Assembly: GCA_021030905.1 (NCBI GenBank)
Contig: JAGFMI010000022.1
Span: forward strand, 434,001-498,000
From: Pyrenula massariospora
Lineage: Eukaryota > Ascomycota > Eurotiomycetes > Pyrenulales > Pyrenulaceae
Reading direction: 5' to 3'
Length of the DNA stretch: 64,000 nucleotides
The notes under the pieces are model-generated. The model was not told the origin of the DNA, made no database searches, and saw only the letters and a program-made list of their open reading frames with translations. How positions within the stretch are numbered: the stretch's first letter is position 1; every line of letters starts with the position of its first letter. A program made the translations under genes and the position numbers. Below, piece after piece: positions 32,127 to 44,158 of this stretch.

Positions 32127-34628
32127 ACAAGCTATGACGCCGACATTGAGTAATCCGGGGGGCATGACTACTGATCAAGACGGGGCTACTTAAGCGCTGA
32201 GAGCAGTGGCAGAGAAGAGAAGAGAATAATTGGGCAACGGGGAGCACAAGCATCGGCGTGGTCCATGTTATTGCAAGGACTTCCATGGCTTTCCATCCTA
32301 AGAAGAAGACTCTTGGGACGATAGGCAGGCTTGTCAGTTTACCAAGAAGGCTTCTGTAATAAATCCTCTTTCTGCTCCCGTCAATCCAACCGTACTATGA
32401 TACTCTTATATGTTCTAAACCTGGCAATTGAAAGCTAGAATTTTCATTCAGAAAGTCGCTATTATTAGTGCTGAATCTATGTGCGCTCTGAAAACTCCTG
32501 CTCCTACGATTCTACCACCAAAATCAGTGCTGAAAGTCATCCACGCCATACAGTATACTTGTCAGCTAAGGATGCTCTCAACCAACGTCGTGTCAACACA
32601 CTGTCCAGCCCACTGAAAGTCGCATGGCGGGAGTTCTCAAATCTCGTGCAATGTCGAGGCATAGCTTCGGCACATTGCTTGGTCCTCTTCTGTATCTACA
32701 AGTTGGCTGTTTGGATGTTGGTGTTAGCTGTGAGGAGCACAGTCTAACGCTATTAGTTTCGGACAGCAAGGACGACAAAAGCGTGAATGCTGCAGGAGAG
32801 ATGCGAAAATTTTAAATGGCATATCAACCAGTGCTCCTTGCTCGTCAAAAGATACAAAGCAACCCAGACTGGTAGAACAAGGAAATCAACGAGGAAAGTG
32901 CCGCCATCATTAGGCCAAAAGAATGACTACCTTCACCGACATACCTATTCCACTCATATGTTGACAGCAGTTTACCCGGATCCGAAGCTGGAACGATTCC
33001 GTAGAGAGATTGTTGCGTTTTCTAGTCCCACGTCTTCTGGCAAAATTCGGGTGGGTGAATGCCGGAATGTCGTTGCCTACCGAGGATTTGCCGTTTGCCA
33101 AGCTGATCGTGGACCTTATTTTTGCTCATCATCGCTCAGATCTAAAGTGTCTACGTCGACGTTTAAAGGGCGTCCTAATTCTCGCGGTCCAGTCACTGCG
33201 CATTCTACGATATTTTGATTTTGGATTCTCCCTCCTATTATGATGTATTTCGCAAGCAACAATCGCAAATTGTGCAAGCACGCCAAACTGTCGCCTGCCA
33301 TTTTTTCATTTTTAACAACCCCCTTCCTGTCTCTGCTTCATAGCTGTTGACATATACTGTGGAGAAGAAATCGCATGCTCTATCAAAATACCGTAATCGA
33401 TGGCTCCAAAAGATTTTCCTGCTGGAGAGAGCTTGAACTTGATCCGACAGGCTTCATCGATTGGCGAAGCTCAACTTGAAACGTGAAAGAGCCTCCTAAG
33501 TCTCTGGAACGGGAGCATTCAGATATCAAGACGACCATTCCGTATTCACCGCTCTTTCTGGAGGCGATAAAAGCTGTTTGAACGCAGTTCAAGGACTGGA
33601 CACCGCAATCTTTGGGATCATCTAACACAGATTACGGATGATGTCGCTACGATTGACCTCCTGGAGAACGCCGGCTTTAGGACCATTCTTACTCACACTC
33701 GCCGCCTAAATGTTCAATGCGCATTATGCATATCGTGTCGATCCACCTCCGCACCATGGAACAAACCCCCTGGTCACTGCATGCTCGGCATATGATGATA
33801 TGCAAGGCCAAGAGAGGGAACCCATTAAGGGACCATATCTCGGAAGCGCGTTAGGAAGATCTTTTTTTGCTCGAACTTAGCGCTTATGCTCAAATCAGAC
33901 CTCTTACGATATCGTCAATCTGCCCTCAAGTATCAGTACCCTTTTCGGTCATTCCGATAGATCTCAGCGGTCTGGCCCGAACTTCGCCATCTTTCACAGG
34001 ACTAGGAACGAGTTGCCTAATCATTCTATTAGAAGTAATCGTCGCAGTCCCAACAGCCGCAATGCGCCTAGCCCCAAAGCCGATAGTCCATTTTTTTTTA
34101 TGCTTGTCAGGTCAGTAATCGCGGAGCGAGACTCCGATCTCGTATCGAGCTCGGAATTCCTGACCGCTATACACTTTCTTTTGGAAGGAAGTCTGTTGGT
34201 CCGTAATTTGCTTTCCCAGGCTCCTAGATAAAACCTTTATCTATCGCCTCGCAGCTAGAGAACACTCGGGATAGTCGCACCGGTCACTGAAATACAAGCG
34301 GCCAAATCACTCTAGACTGTATGGAGACAATGGTGGACCATGATTAAGGAGGGTTTCACGAAAATTCCGTGGTGCTGACTGCCCGGGCCATGTCCAGCCG
34401 ACGCCAGATGCGAGTTCCCGTTGTTTGCTATGAAGATACTTACGTTTGAAAGGAAATATTCACATCCGCTTCGCGTCGGAGAATACGGTGGAAAGCCATT
34501 CTCTTGTCCGGGTATTGCGTACTCGAAAATTTTCAAGGTTTTGTATTTCAACTTCCGGAGTCCACGACGAATAACCTCTTCACGTCGAATTCAGAATCAA
34601 GATATCTCAGCTTTTCAGTACCTCAAAA
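32127..34628. other. Long gene-poor stretch
   Basis: 2.5 kb without a supportable gene. ORFs of 60-140 codons overlap on both strands, with no domain, signal peptide or splice chain. It is probably decayed intergenic sequence. The last part is the promoter of the sugar transporter. Confidence 0.45.
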
Positions 34629-36400
34629 ATGGCATTTAGCGTATTGATAAGACGAACTCTCAAGCAGATATTGCGCCCAAAGAGATATTTCCTCGCTTCC
34701 TTGTACATCTCCTTAGGCGGCTTCTTGAACGGGTATGTTTCCACCTAAATTCATCATGTTCCCATTCCAGACCATTCCTAACATGGCTCTAGCTATGATA
34801 CCGGCTCTATTGGCAGCATAACGGAGATGCTTAGTTTCCAGCGAACGATAGCCGTCTTGTCTCCGACTATGAGGGGTCTTACGGTCTCCTTCCTGATGCT
34901 TGCTGGGGCTATCCCGTCCCTCTTTGCCGGCCTCTTGGCTGACAAGTTTGGCCATTTGAGAATTGTGCTTGCCGGAGCTATGTTCTTCGCTCTTGGTGCA
35001 GCAATCGAAGCTTCAGCTGTTGATCTCGTTATGCTGGTCATTGGTCGCGGGCTTGTAGGAATTGGAGAAGGCCTCTACTTGGGTAACTTGAATGTGTCAG
35101 TAACATATATCCATTCTAGCGCTTTCCAAGTTGGCTAACCAGAGGCGTTTGTTAGCTACATTTGTGAAATAGCTCCAAGGTCACGAAGAGGAATGCTTGT
35201 GGCTATGCCGCAAACTCTTGTCACCCTTGGGACCTGTACGGGTTATTTCACGTGTTACGGGACGGTGCAAATGTCAGGTGATATGGAATGGCGTCTGCCC
35301 TTCCTTGTTCAAGCAATCGGAGGTGCATTGATGGCATTGGCCTGCTGCTTCCTACCAGAATCACCTCGCTGGTTAATGGCTCACAAAAAGATGGAAAAGG
35401 CAGTGCGCAATATGAAGTTGCTCGATTTTGCAACTGAAGAAATGCAGCACGGTCTACGCGACATCTCAGAACCAGACATTGAATCACCGACAGAACAACA
35501 ATTCAGCTGGCGTGACGTCATCAATATCTTTAGGAAGCAATACCGGTTCAGGACCATACTTGCATTGTTCATCTTGGGAATGGTCCAGCTATGCGGCATT
35601 GATGGAGTGCTATATGTAAGTACCATCCAGAGATTCTTAGATTAGTGTCATAACAAGTATGCATGGAGAAATAACGCATCCACTGGTACAGTATGCTCCC
35701 ACTCTCTTCGCGCAAGCCGGCCTCCCCGCAAACACAGCCTCCTTCATCGCCTCCGGTGTCTCCGGCATTCTCATGTTTGCCATCTCAATCCCCGCCTTCA
35801 TCCTCGCCGACCACTGGGGACGCCGCACAATCGTCGTCTTCGGCGGCCTCGTCCTGACGACCTGCATGACCATCATCGGGAGCATGTATGCTTCCAACAG
35901 CGTCATGGGAGATTCCGGCGGTCTCTGGGTCATTATCGTCCTCATCTTCGTTTTCGCGCTCACCTACGTCTCCACCTGGGGCATCGTCGGCAAGATCTAC
36001 GCGAGCGAGATCCAGCCCGCGCGCAATAGGGCGACGGCAAATGCGCTCGCGCAGTCTCTGAATTTTGTACGTTCCCACATCACGGCCCGCAGGATCGGAT
36101 CTGATGATTTCTGACTCCGATGATATTTTCAAACAGTTCACCAACTTCCTCGTGGCCTTCATCACGCCGATCTTCCTCGCGCGTTCGTCTTCCGGCCCGT
36201 ACTTTCTCTTCGCGGGACTCACGCTCGTGACGCTGATAATTCTGTGGGTCTACATGCCGGAAACACGGGGCAGGTCGCTTGAGTCGATCCAGGGTGCTTT
36301 CAATCCGCCCATGAAGGATTTTGTTGTAAGATTTTGGTCGGATAGACGCGGACTGCGGCGGAGACATCCTAATAGTGCTGATGTGGTTGAGATGGGCTGA
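34629..36400 (+). CDS. MFS sugar transporter
   Basis: Five exons, 34629-34732, 34793-35095, 35156-35615, 35692-36066 and 36137-36400, encode 501 residues with all junctions in frame. The sugar-porter family signatures are in order: FLNGYDTGSIGS in helix 1, GRGLVGIGEG, PESPRWL at the end of helix 6, VLYYAPTLFAQ in helix 7 (created by splicing), DHWGRRTIV, and PETRGRSLE after helix 12. Twelve membrane helices are expected, in the plasma membrane, by proton-coupled uptake of a sugar or polyol. The donor at 35096 is GTCAGT, a less common form. The last two exons are much more GC-rich than the first three. The substrate is unknown. Confidence 0.92.
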
Positions 36401-36559
36401 GATGGGAGATCAATGGGGTGGGGTTTGAAACGTGGCGTTGCTTTTGGAGGCAGAGCCCCGATATCAACAAGAAAGGACCAATGAAGACCAAATGTATTTA
36501 TCTTGATCTAAAGGTGTACCCACAAAGCCCATAGCATATACGCATAATCCTCACTATCC

Positions 36560-36940
36560 AGCATCCTCCCAAGCCTCCCAAACCATCACCCCGCTCCACC
36601 CCCACAGATTTCCCTACCCCACAGGCTGATCCCCCTTCATCAAAAACATCAAACCCCACAAGCCCCCCGCTCACCAAGTTCCTCACCCCTCTCTCCCCCT
36701 CCGCCCCCATCAAACCCGCCAGACACGCATCCTCCTCCTTCTCAAGACGGAACAGCACGTCAAAGTTCCCCTCGATGCGCGCGCGTGTGCCGCTTTTGGG
36801 GACCAACGCGATCCCGCGGCCCGTCAGCCAGGCGAGGATGATCTGCGCGGGGTTGCAGGCGTAGTGGGCGACTATACGGCGGATCTGTTTGTTCGGGTTT
36901 GGGGCAAGAGCGGGGGAAAGGGGGGGGGCGGCGTTGCTCA
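36560..36940 (-). pseudogene. Aldo-keto reductase relic, C-terminal third only
   Basis: The minus-strand frame carries the C-terminal aldo-keto reductase signature: HYACNPAQIILAWL, the cofactor motif ALVPKSGTRARIEGNF, LEKEED and FDVFDEG. The catalytic Asp-Tyr-Lys-His part, which should lie upstream, is missing. Just beyond about 36940 the sequence becomes a transketolase relic on the other strand. It is therefore a truncated, probably non-functional copy. It is unusually GC-rich. Confidence 0.75.
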
Positions 36941-36954
36941 GTGAATTTAACGCC

Positions 36955-37545
36955 GAGGACTTCCTTTTTGGCAAACAGCCCATCGAACTTCTAAACCTTT
37001 GGAGGTCGGTGCCGAACATCCTTCACATCCGTCTCTGCTATGCCGAAGGAGCCGTAGGCGCCTGGATCATGGCAATCGAGCACGATGGCCCGACGGTCCT
37101 TGGTTTGAAGCGCGGCGCTGTGCCGCTAGAGTAGGGTACAGACCGTATGGAGATGCAGAAGGGCGCTTACGTAAGTCACGAAGACCCTGAAGCAAAGCTG
37201 ACATTTGTCTCGACCGGCAGCGACGTCTCAGACAGTCGGAACTATCGGGATATTAGCGGAGGGCGGCTATCCTGCGCGCGTTGTGTCTATGCCGTGCATG
37301 CGCCGCTTCGAACAGCAGGACCAGGTCTACATGGACTTAGTGTTTCCCCGGGATGGGAGGCCGACGGTGTCTGTGGAGGCGATGTAGATGCATAGCTGGG
37401 CGCGCTGGGCATTAGCTAGTATCGGGCTGACAGGGTTTGGCACTACGGTCCACGCTGATGCTGTTGCGGAGCACTTCAAGATCAATGCAAAACATATTGC
37501 GCGCCGCGTTACGGAGTACATGAACGAGTTGGATGGCTGCAACGT
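36955..37545 (+). pseudogene. Transketolase / dihydroxyacetone synthase relic, C-terminal part
   Basis: Fragments in shifting frames match the C-terminal half of transketolases: QPIELLNLWRSVPNIL and GAWIMAIEHDGPTVL (to 37134), GTDRMEMQKGAYV and KLTFVSTGSDVSD (37139-37235), then ARVVSMPCMRRFEQQDQVY and GRPTVSVEAM, and after a further stop LTGFGTT and VAEHFKINAKHIARRV. I count stops at 37132-37134 and 37385-37387 and at least two frame changes. The thiamine-diphosphate binding N-terminal half is absent. In life the enzyme moves two-carbon units between sugars. This copy is dead. Confidence 0.8.
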
Positions 37546-38768
37546 ACTTCTTACTCATTGGAGGGCAATTTGATCAACCAGTATATGTTTGTGAGCCTTC
37601 CACACCTGGATCGATGACTAGTTTCGAAGTAGAATTTCATAGACCTAGCGAGGAAACTGGATAGACATTTGTTAAAATATTCCTTGGATGGACTGTCGTA
37701 TGGAAGTGTTGATTTTGAAGTATAGGATCGTCCCTTTGTCAAACAAGGACAATAATTTTGCGAAGCTGATCACTAAAGTACAAGTGCTCGTACTGGGCCG
37801 AAAGTCATACCTATAGGAAACTTCCTAAGCAAGCTCCTCGACTCCAAGCGGAAGAAAATTTTAACAGTCACTTTCAATTTGACTCCAATGCAAAGGAAAT
37901 GACAGATCTTACACTTCGAAGTTTTTGTGGAATACTGGTCAATCCAATAGACCCGACACCCTTTCATCTCTTCAGTGCGACTCCACAGTAGTTCATACCC
38001 CAGGCGCAACATAGGAAAATTCCGAATAAACTTTCAATAGCCTTAAACTCTCCTTTCGGCCTTTAAAAGATTACCTTATACTCGGAAGCACACCTCAACG
38101 TGACTTTAAGTAGTATACCAGATCGTTTTGTTTGTATTTTGTTTTGAGCTCCTTTTAAACCACCATGAGATCCCCCGTCACCGAACGTGAAACTATTCAC
38201 TGCTTCACAGGAGCACCGGACCTTCTCTGCCCTCTAAAGATGCCGCTCATCACGGAAACAGAAATTTTCAATCTTAGCCTGGACGCGAGACGTTCAATGT
38301 CAAAACCATGGGCATAGGAATAACTACCTCGGGAATGACAATCCTTTTACCTTTGACGCTATTTTCCAAAATCGAACTAGCCGCCGTTCAATTGGCACTT
38401 CCCGCGCCGGAAGCAAAGCTGCATATTTTTTTCGAGACTAGATAGAGATATCCATTCAAAATAATATCATGACAGAGTATACATAGCTTTCCAGCAGTAA
38501 GACCCCATTCCTAAACTTGTTGGAAACCTCGATGACGGTTCGCGACCGAGCCAGGAGGATATTTACAGATGTTGATCAGACGCGAAGAAGAGAAACTGTA
38601 TTTGATGTGTTCTATACTATAAAGTTATGACCTAAAATCGAGGAAAGATAAAATGAGTGTACGCGGCTTGCAGTCCAACCGTTCATTCCACAATATCAAT
38701 AATCTCCCTTATGTCCCACAATGAGCGACTGCACCTCATAGACCCGGCATTTGACGGAAGTGTCGCCT
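37546..38768. other. Gene-free stretch
   Basis: No gene is supported. A short frame at 38164-38313 starts after a pyrimidine-rich leader but is only about 50 codons with no domain. AT-rich parts near 37640-38050 have no coding trace. Confidence 0.45.
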
Positions 38769-39447
38769 TCAGGCTTTACCCACTGCAGTATAGAAGAAGG
38801 TGATTGAGTCGGGATAGACTGAATATTCCGTTGTGACAACTTCACCCATTGGTTGCGTCACCGTCATTTCAGGCGGGCTGTGATAAGTAGAAGCAGAATT
38901 ATGTCCGTCGAACGTTGTTGCCCACACAGTCAAGATATCTCAAAAACAAGTTAGCTCATGGCGATATGCTCCGTGCTAGATAACTGGGTCACTTACCGGA
39001 CAGAGAGGTGTACGAACTTACAGTGTATGTGCCATCACCCCAAGGATCAGACGGTTGCCAGGATATCCCGTTGAAGGCGCATCTCCAATTAACTGGCGTG
39101 CCCAGTCCACCTCCAATGGCGAAAAAACACGTACATGGACCGTTGAGCTGTCTGGCATACACTTAGCGTGCTAGTACGAATGAACCGATAAGAACTTACT
39201 CATTTTTGCACACTTGGAAGCCTGGATATACTCTGTTGTACAGTGTTAAGTTTGAGCAGATAGTTTCAAAACGCCCGCTTGGGAAGCTTCCCAGATAGCC
39301 ACAATCAGGAGCTACAACTGGTTCTCTTTGGAAGACATCTCGGGCTGTCAACGTGGCTCGGGGAGACTTGCGCAAAGACGAAGAACGTATTTTTGTGGTG
39401 AGTATCAAGTAGTGAAAGGCAAGAATGATGCAGAGTTTGGAATTCAT
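38769..39447 (-). CDS. Small secreted cysteine protein (DPWGDG type)
   Basis: Three exons, 39200-39447, 38997-39151 and 38769-38938, encode 190 residues. The start gives a signal peptide (MNSKLCIILAFHYLILTT). The mature part has CGYLGSFPSG, PGFQVCKNE, GPCTCFF and SDPWGDGTYTVSS, with six or more cysteines that could pair. The second donor is GTAAGTGACC at 38996; using the earlier GTAAGT at 39021 would bring an early stop, so the longer exon is preferred. It resembles the protein at 30.5 kb (shared IC...FxVCK and PWGDG spacing). Probably extracellular; function unknown. Confidence 0.68.
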
Positions 39448-39489
39448 TTTGACGATTCAAATTTTTCATGCAAGGAGACTTATTTGGCA

Positions 39490-39972
39490 TCAGAAATGTT
39501 TTGTCAACTCCGAGAGGGTGTAATCTTCGTCAACGAGAAGATGTTGAAGATCCGAGACTATGGGAGCAAAAAGCCTTGATTCTGAGAGCCAACCTGGTCG
39601 TGTGACAGGAAACGACTCTTCGCTAAGTGAATATCTCTGGAGAATCATGTTACGAATAAGTCCATATGCATATTCACCGTGCTTTGTCTGCTTTTCACTG
39701 GTCCGAGATGATTTCTGAGGTCTGCTTTGTCTTCCTCTCGTAGACATTTCAGTCACGTTGCAAGGGGAATTTCGAAAATCGAGGTTCGTTTCGTTCCATT
39801 GCATACGTGCTCTGAGAAATTCACTGTCGTAAAGGAATGATTGAAGTCTCGTGCTTGCGAGGAATGAGTCACACCCCGCGTAATGGCATTCACGTTGAGA
39901 CTGGGATGCGCAACTAGCATTTCCGACCTCTGTCAAGGGTATTGGCGGCATCGCCATCGCTCTTGGGACCAC
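39490..39972 (-). CDS. Hypothetical protein, unrecognised
   Basis: A single open frame of 160 codons on the minus strand, starting at 39972, about 40 bases upstream of the small secreted gene on the same strand. The composition is Ser/Arg-rich with four cysteines and no signal peptide, membrane helix or known motif. It could be real or chance, as no splice signal or homology supports it. Confidence 0.25.
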   Translation of the reverse strand: MVPRAMAMPPIPLTEVGNASCASQSQRECHYAGCDSFLASTRLQSFLYDSEFLRARMQWNETNLDFRNSPCNVTEMSTRGRQSRPQKSSRTSEKQTKHGEYAYGLIRNMILQRYSLSEESFPVTRPGWLSESRLFAPIVSDLQHLLVDEDYTLSELTKHF

Positions 39973-40670
39973 TGATTACTGCACTTCGAGAAGGCTGAAT
40001 TATCTAGAAGAACGAGAAATGTTTTCGTCAACCCATTATTAATTCAACGCGCATTGTGACGTGAAACCCCCTGATTGAACAGCGAAGGTACTTACAATGG
40101 CTCCCAGTGCTGTAAATGCAGTTGTCTTCGCCCCAATCCGCCCAATCCAAATTAGCCGAGATATTGCCAGACTACTCGCAGTGCACGCTTTTTAATCTGA
40201 GAAGGCTTTTCGAGAAAGGCGGTAGTTGATTACCGAAAGCTTGATATTTTCTGCAAAGTCAATGAAATACGCCATCCCGAGGTGGAAATTAGCTGCCCGG
40301 TCATCGAAACACGTGTGTCTAGAAGAGACCTTGTATTGAAACTTCTAGGAAAGACATCGCTAATCTGGTGACATCTCATTCCCCTGACTCGTGGCCATTT
40401 GCGGAAAGTCTCTCCAATATCGAACCCACGGCAGGAGCTCCTTCCGTCAGATGAAGCTTGGGTGTGGTTGCCGTGGATTTACGCCGCACTCTACCCATGG
40501 GCCCATCGGGCAAGGAAAGTGCTTTCCTCACAAACCACTTTCCTCATAAGCGGCTTTCCTCACAAGTTGCCTCCGGCTCTTCTTACACTTCTCTTCTTCC
40601 ACACTTCATCGGCACCTTGTCCACTACACAATCGAGATTCTTCATCTTCCCAGCGCTTCAGAAGTCGACA
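39973..40670. other. Promoter region of the secreted gene at 40671
   Basis: No gene. Close to 40520-40570 there is a triple direct repeat of the type CTTTCCTCACAA / CTTTCCTCATAA / CTTTCCTCACAA, about 100-150 bp before the ATG at 40671. It is a candidate regulatory repeat or chance slippage. Confidence 0.4.
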
Positions 40671-41387
40671 ATGTTCTTCAAATTTGTCATCTCCGTCTTC
40701 CTGGCATTCTTTCTCGCAGCTCATCATGTCCTTACTGTCCCCACCGATGCCATTTCTCCGGCCATAAGCAATACGACTTCTGTGACCAACGCTTCTCCTG
40801 GAAAAGCTACAATCATCCCGGTCACTGACCCCAGTGTCACGATCGACAATTACACCCACTATATTCCTGCCGAGTACCAGGGCACCAGTGGAAGCCAAGG
40901 CAAATATAAACCTCCTGAGCTTAGCGTCTTTGTCTGCCGCGAAAATGACTGGGGTAGCCCCTGCATCATTGTCGAAATTCCTGACGTCTCACGTGTTCGT
41001 CTCTTCCGCCCTTTCCGCATGGCACAAAGACTTACCAACCATCTTTCGTGATCGAATCATGTCCAGACGCTGATTAAAGTAGGATGCGAAGTACTATGCG
41101 TGGGCCTCCAGGCACGTCTTCGGGCCTGGTCAATCGCAAATTAGATCTTTCGGACCAGCAAAGGCGAGTCATATATGCTCTTTCAACTCCCCTTCGCCCT
41201 GCATCCCTTTTTGTCATTGGATATGAGGGCTCGCACTAATAGATATGGCTAGGGCATCTGGGTACAACTCTATGGACCTGGAGTCAATCCTGTCTCGGTT
41301 GCGTTCAGTTATCCCGGCATTCATGCTATCACAGACCCTTGGACGTGTTGCACTGATGGTTTCAAGGCGTGGTGGGTCGATCTCTAG
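40671..41387 (+). CDS. Small secreted cysteine protein related to the 60-kb protein
   Basis: The ATG at 40671 begins a clear signal peptide (MFFKFVISVFLAFFLAAHH). A short Thr/Ser-rich stretch leads to VFVCRENDWGSPCIIVEI, matching CxxxxWGxPC in the two domains of the protein at 60 kb. Further exons carry SQIRSFGPAKAS (from about 41083) and GIWVQLYGPG, FSYPGIHAITDPW (from 41253) to the stop at 41387. Their order matches IGSLGPD and YPG-PW of that protein. I could not fix all donor sites with standard splice motifs, so the exon borders are approximate and a damaged gene is possible. Confidence 0.55.
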
Positions 41388-42560
41388 TCTGAAAGAGGTG
41401 CAGATAGTCCTGCTACACAGGTATGGTGACGGGTAAAGAGGAATGTATTTGGTAGATGACAGGGTCCTTCGAGGCTGCGAATGTATGATCTAGATAACAG
41501 TCGGTCGACTCAATAGGTGGTTGTTAATGTGGCCCGCGAAGGCTTCGGAAAGAGTAAGGAGAGATAGTTCATTGCGAATATGACTGTGCACAAAGCTAGG
41601 CGAGCAAGATCGTCTCATTGCGTAGCTTGCTTCCTTTACATTCAATCTAATAAAGATAAGTTTAACCACGAGACGGAAGAGGCACTCTGATAATCATTGC
41701 CATAACACATGGGAAGGTTGATACCTCATAACTGAGCCCTGCCGCGTCATCAACAGTATCACCGATCAATACAAAGCTCGGTCCCCAATCACATGGCGGA
41801 AGTCATTAGGTGGGTGCTCAGAATCTATAGAGTTGCCGCTCCTCTTCTTCTCACGTCGATGCCTCTCCTTGTTGTTACTTTCTTTTTGCAGCAGTCAGAT
41901 TCAAAATAGGGAGGAACTGCTGTTGCATACGAGCGGCGCGTCTCAAGCGACTCCTGGAGCGCGATGCGCGTCATGGAATGTGGTTCGTGCGCAGAGACCG
42001 TCCTGGTGCCAAGGCATTTGCAACGCGCAGGGTAGAGAGTTCCAAAGTTTTTCATGCTTCATACACCGCTCATGTTCGTAACATGTTTCAACGAACGAAG
42101 ACTGTGTGAGATCTCTCAATCTCTTGATCTTCTCCGAAAGCAAGTAAGTCGTGTCATGTCTTGCTAAATAATAGATCGGTGCGGGAATAAGATTCCTCAA
42201 ACGATTGATATTGAACGGAGATGCGCCGCCCATACACAACCGAAGTTTACTCATATGAATGACCCCAGTATCTTTTTCATACTGCTGCTAGGGATCTCAA
42301 TTAAGTAATCAACAAGAATTTCACATTAAGAGCCTCGTTTGTTTTACGAATTTTCGCAGGTATCTAAGCAGCATCAGACTTCGCAGCGTCAACTACAAGA
42401 CCTTTTTTTCACAGACAAAATCGCCAAGTAACCCCTGTCCAGCATTATGTACGGGCATTGCACGGTGTAGGCTTTTGAGAAGCTGTGTGAGCAAAGTTCT
42501 GACTGTGTTAAGATGACCTACCGGTAACGATAGTGCTTGACTGGTTTAAGCATTCCAAGA
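41388..42560. other. Gene-free stretch
   Basis: No supportable gene; small ORFs overlap on both strands. Any N-terminal part of the methyltransferase relic that follows should lie here, but I could not find it. Confidence 0.45.
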
Positions 42561-42916
42561 TACAATGTGGTCGATGTTGGAGGGGGCAAAGGTCACGTTT
42601 CTATTGCAATTGCGAAGGTATATGCTCTAAGAATTCAGCTCGAGACGGATAATTGACCGTAGTCAGGCGCAACCTTCATGAACTTTCCTCCTCTAAGACT
42701 CGCCGACAATACTGTTCGAAGAGATTCAAGAGGCCCTAGACCCGCCTCTGAGATCACGCATCATGTTCGAAGAGCATGGCTTTCTCTCATTGCAGCAACC
42801 GGACTCCAGTGTTGACGCTTACCTGTTACAATCCTGTCTACATAACTGGGACGATGACAAATGCGTTCATATGCTCAGAATCTTTGTACCCGCATTACGA
42901 GAGTCTCCGACATGAA
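42561..42916 (+). pseudogene. O-methyltransferase relic
   Basis: Two pieces separated by an apparent intron or lesion. The first has YNVVDVGGGKGHVSIAIAK, the S-adenosylmethionine motif I of fungal O-methyltransferases. The second has PPLRSRIMFEEHGF, DAYLLQSCLHNWDDDKC and LRIFVPALRES (42745-42916), the motif region around the catalytic His. The N-terminal dimerisation part and the C-terminus are absent. It lies at the edge of the polyketide locus and is probably a decayed tailoring gene. Confidence 0.72.
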
Positions 42917-43640
42917 TAAGATTTCTGATACAGCGGCAGCACTGTAAATATGTTTCGTAGTTCTCCTCTTAGGTTATCAGGACTTCGCCAGAGGGGCCTG
43001 ATCCAATGCAGGGACGAATCTTATCTTCGGCTATTGTGCCCCGCACCACGCCAACACCATCGGCCACGACCTCTGTCACCCTGCTCCTTGCCTCGAACGC
43101 GGTGTTGGACCGTGCCTGCCCGCATTCCTACCCCACCTACTTATGCTTACCTTAGCCACCTACCTATCTTAGTCTTCATACATCATGCATCCATCTACGC
43201 TCCAGCACTTCCGCGGCCCAGTGTCCTCCAATAATTGCACCCGGTGTGATCTGACGTTCGTCTTCGCTAAAATCTTGTCGCTCCTACAGCAACTCTTTGA
43301 GGTGCGCATGGTCACCTCTATTTCCAAGACATGGCACAAAGTTTGCAGCCGCCGGATGCGACTTGGCCAAGATTGCAAAATAACACCGGTGTACGGTCTT
43401 CACTCGCTGAGAAGGGTTGGACGCTCGATGTGACGAACAGTCTCGGCGTTGCACGATATAATTTGTCCTATACTCTAGCTGAGCTTTGCACTTGCGACCT
43501 GCATGTACAGTACAACACGGATCTTGGCATGTCTGGCACGTCCTAGTCTGAGGCCATAGGGCTTCAGGTAAACCCACTCGTAAGGATTTGAGGTCAAGCT
43601 CCCTCCTTGTTTGTCATCTTCAAGCCAGACTGTAAATGGA
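42917..43640. other. Gene-free stretch
   Basis: Overlapping short ORFs only, cysteine-rich by chance, with no domain seen. Confidence 0.4.
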
Positions 43641-43856
43641 CTAGCGGATTGCCTGGACTTTTCCATTAGCCTGTTTCATCCCTACACGTGCATACTCGCT
43701 AGCAAGAGAACCTAGGTCCTCAACAACCATCTTACCGCTTATAGTCAACAGCTCGCAATCCAACAGGACGAAGAGCATCATACCACTTCTCTCTACGTCG
43801 ATATTGCGCCATTCATGCATAGTTCCCCTGTTGACACTTACGTCGCCAACAAGCAT
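43641..43856 (-). pseudogene. Cupin-domain relic
   Basis: A minus-strand frame of 71 codons with VGDVSVNRGTMHEWRN and MLFVLLDCELL, as in the single-cupin proteins often found in fungal polyketide clusters. It covers only the second half of the barrel. The first half, with the other metal-binding motif, is not in frame upstream (43857-43960 shows no match). It is probably a truncated copy. Confidence 0.6.
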
Positions 43857-44158
43857 TACTCGTTAAAATGCGGAGATCATCGGCAGGGAATTCTGCGATT
43901 GGCCCGCCTCGTTCTGCTCTCATGGTCGCGGGCGGTCGGATGATGCTACTTTACAAATAGAGGTATTTATGCGTCAACACTACAATTGAAACAAATTTAG
44001 TAGCAAGAGGAACAAGGTACCTCTCAGCCTTGATGGGACGGCGTGCAAAGACAAGCTGATATTGTTGCGCCTTCATGAGTTGTGACCGGTCATGTTATAT
44101 GGGGACAAGGCAGCCGGGGCGATAGAATCCCAATCAAACCAGTCTTACATCTCCAATC

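Noticed and set aside
32127-34628. Possible genes in short ORFs of this 2.5-kb stretch
   Set aside because: I tried both strands for domains and splice chains and found none that hold together.
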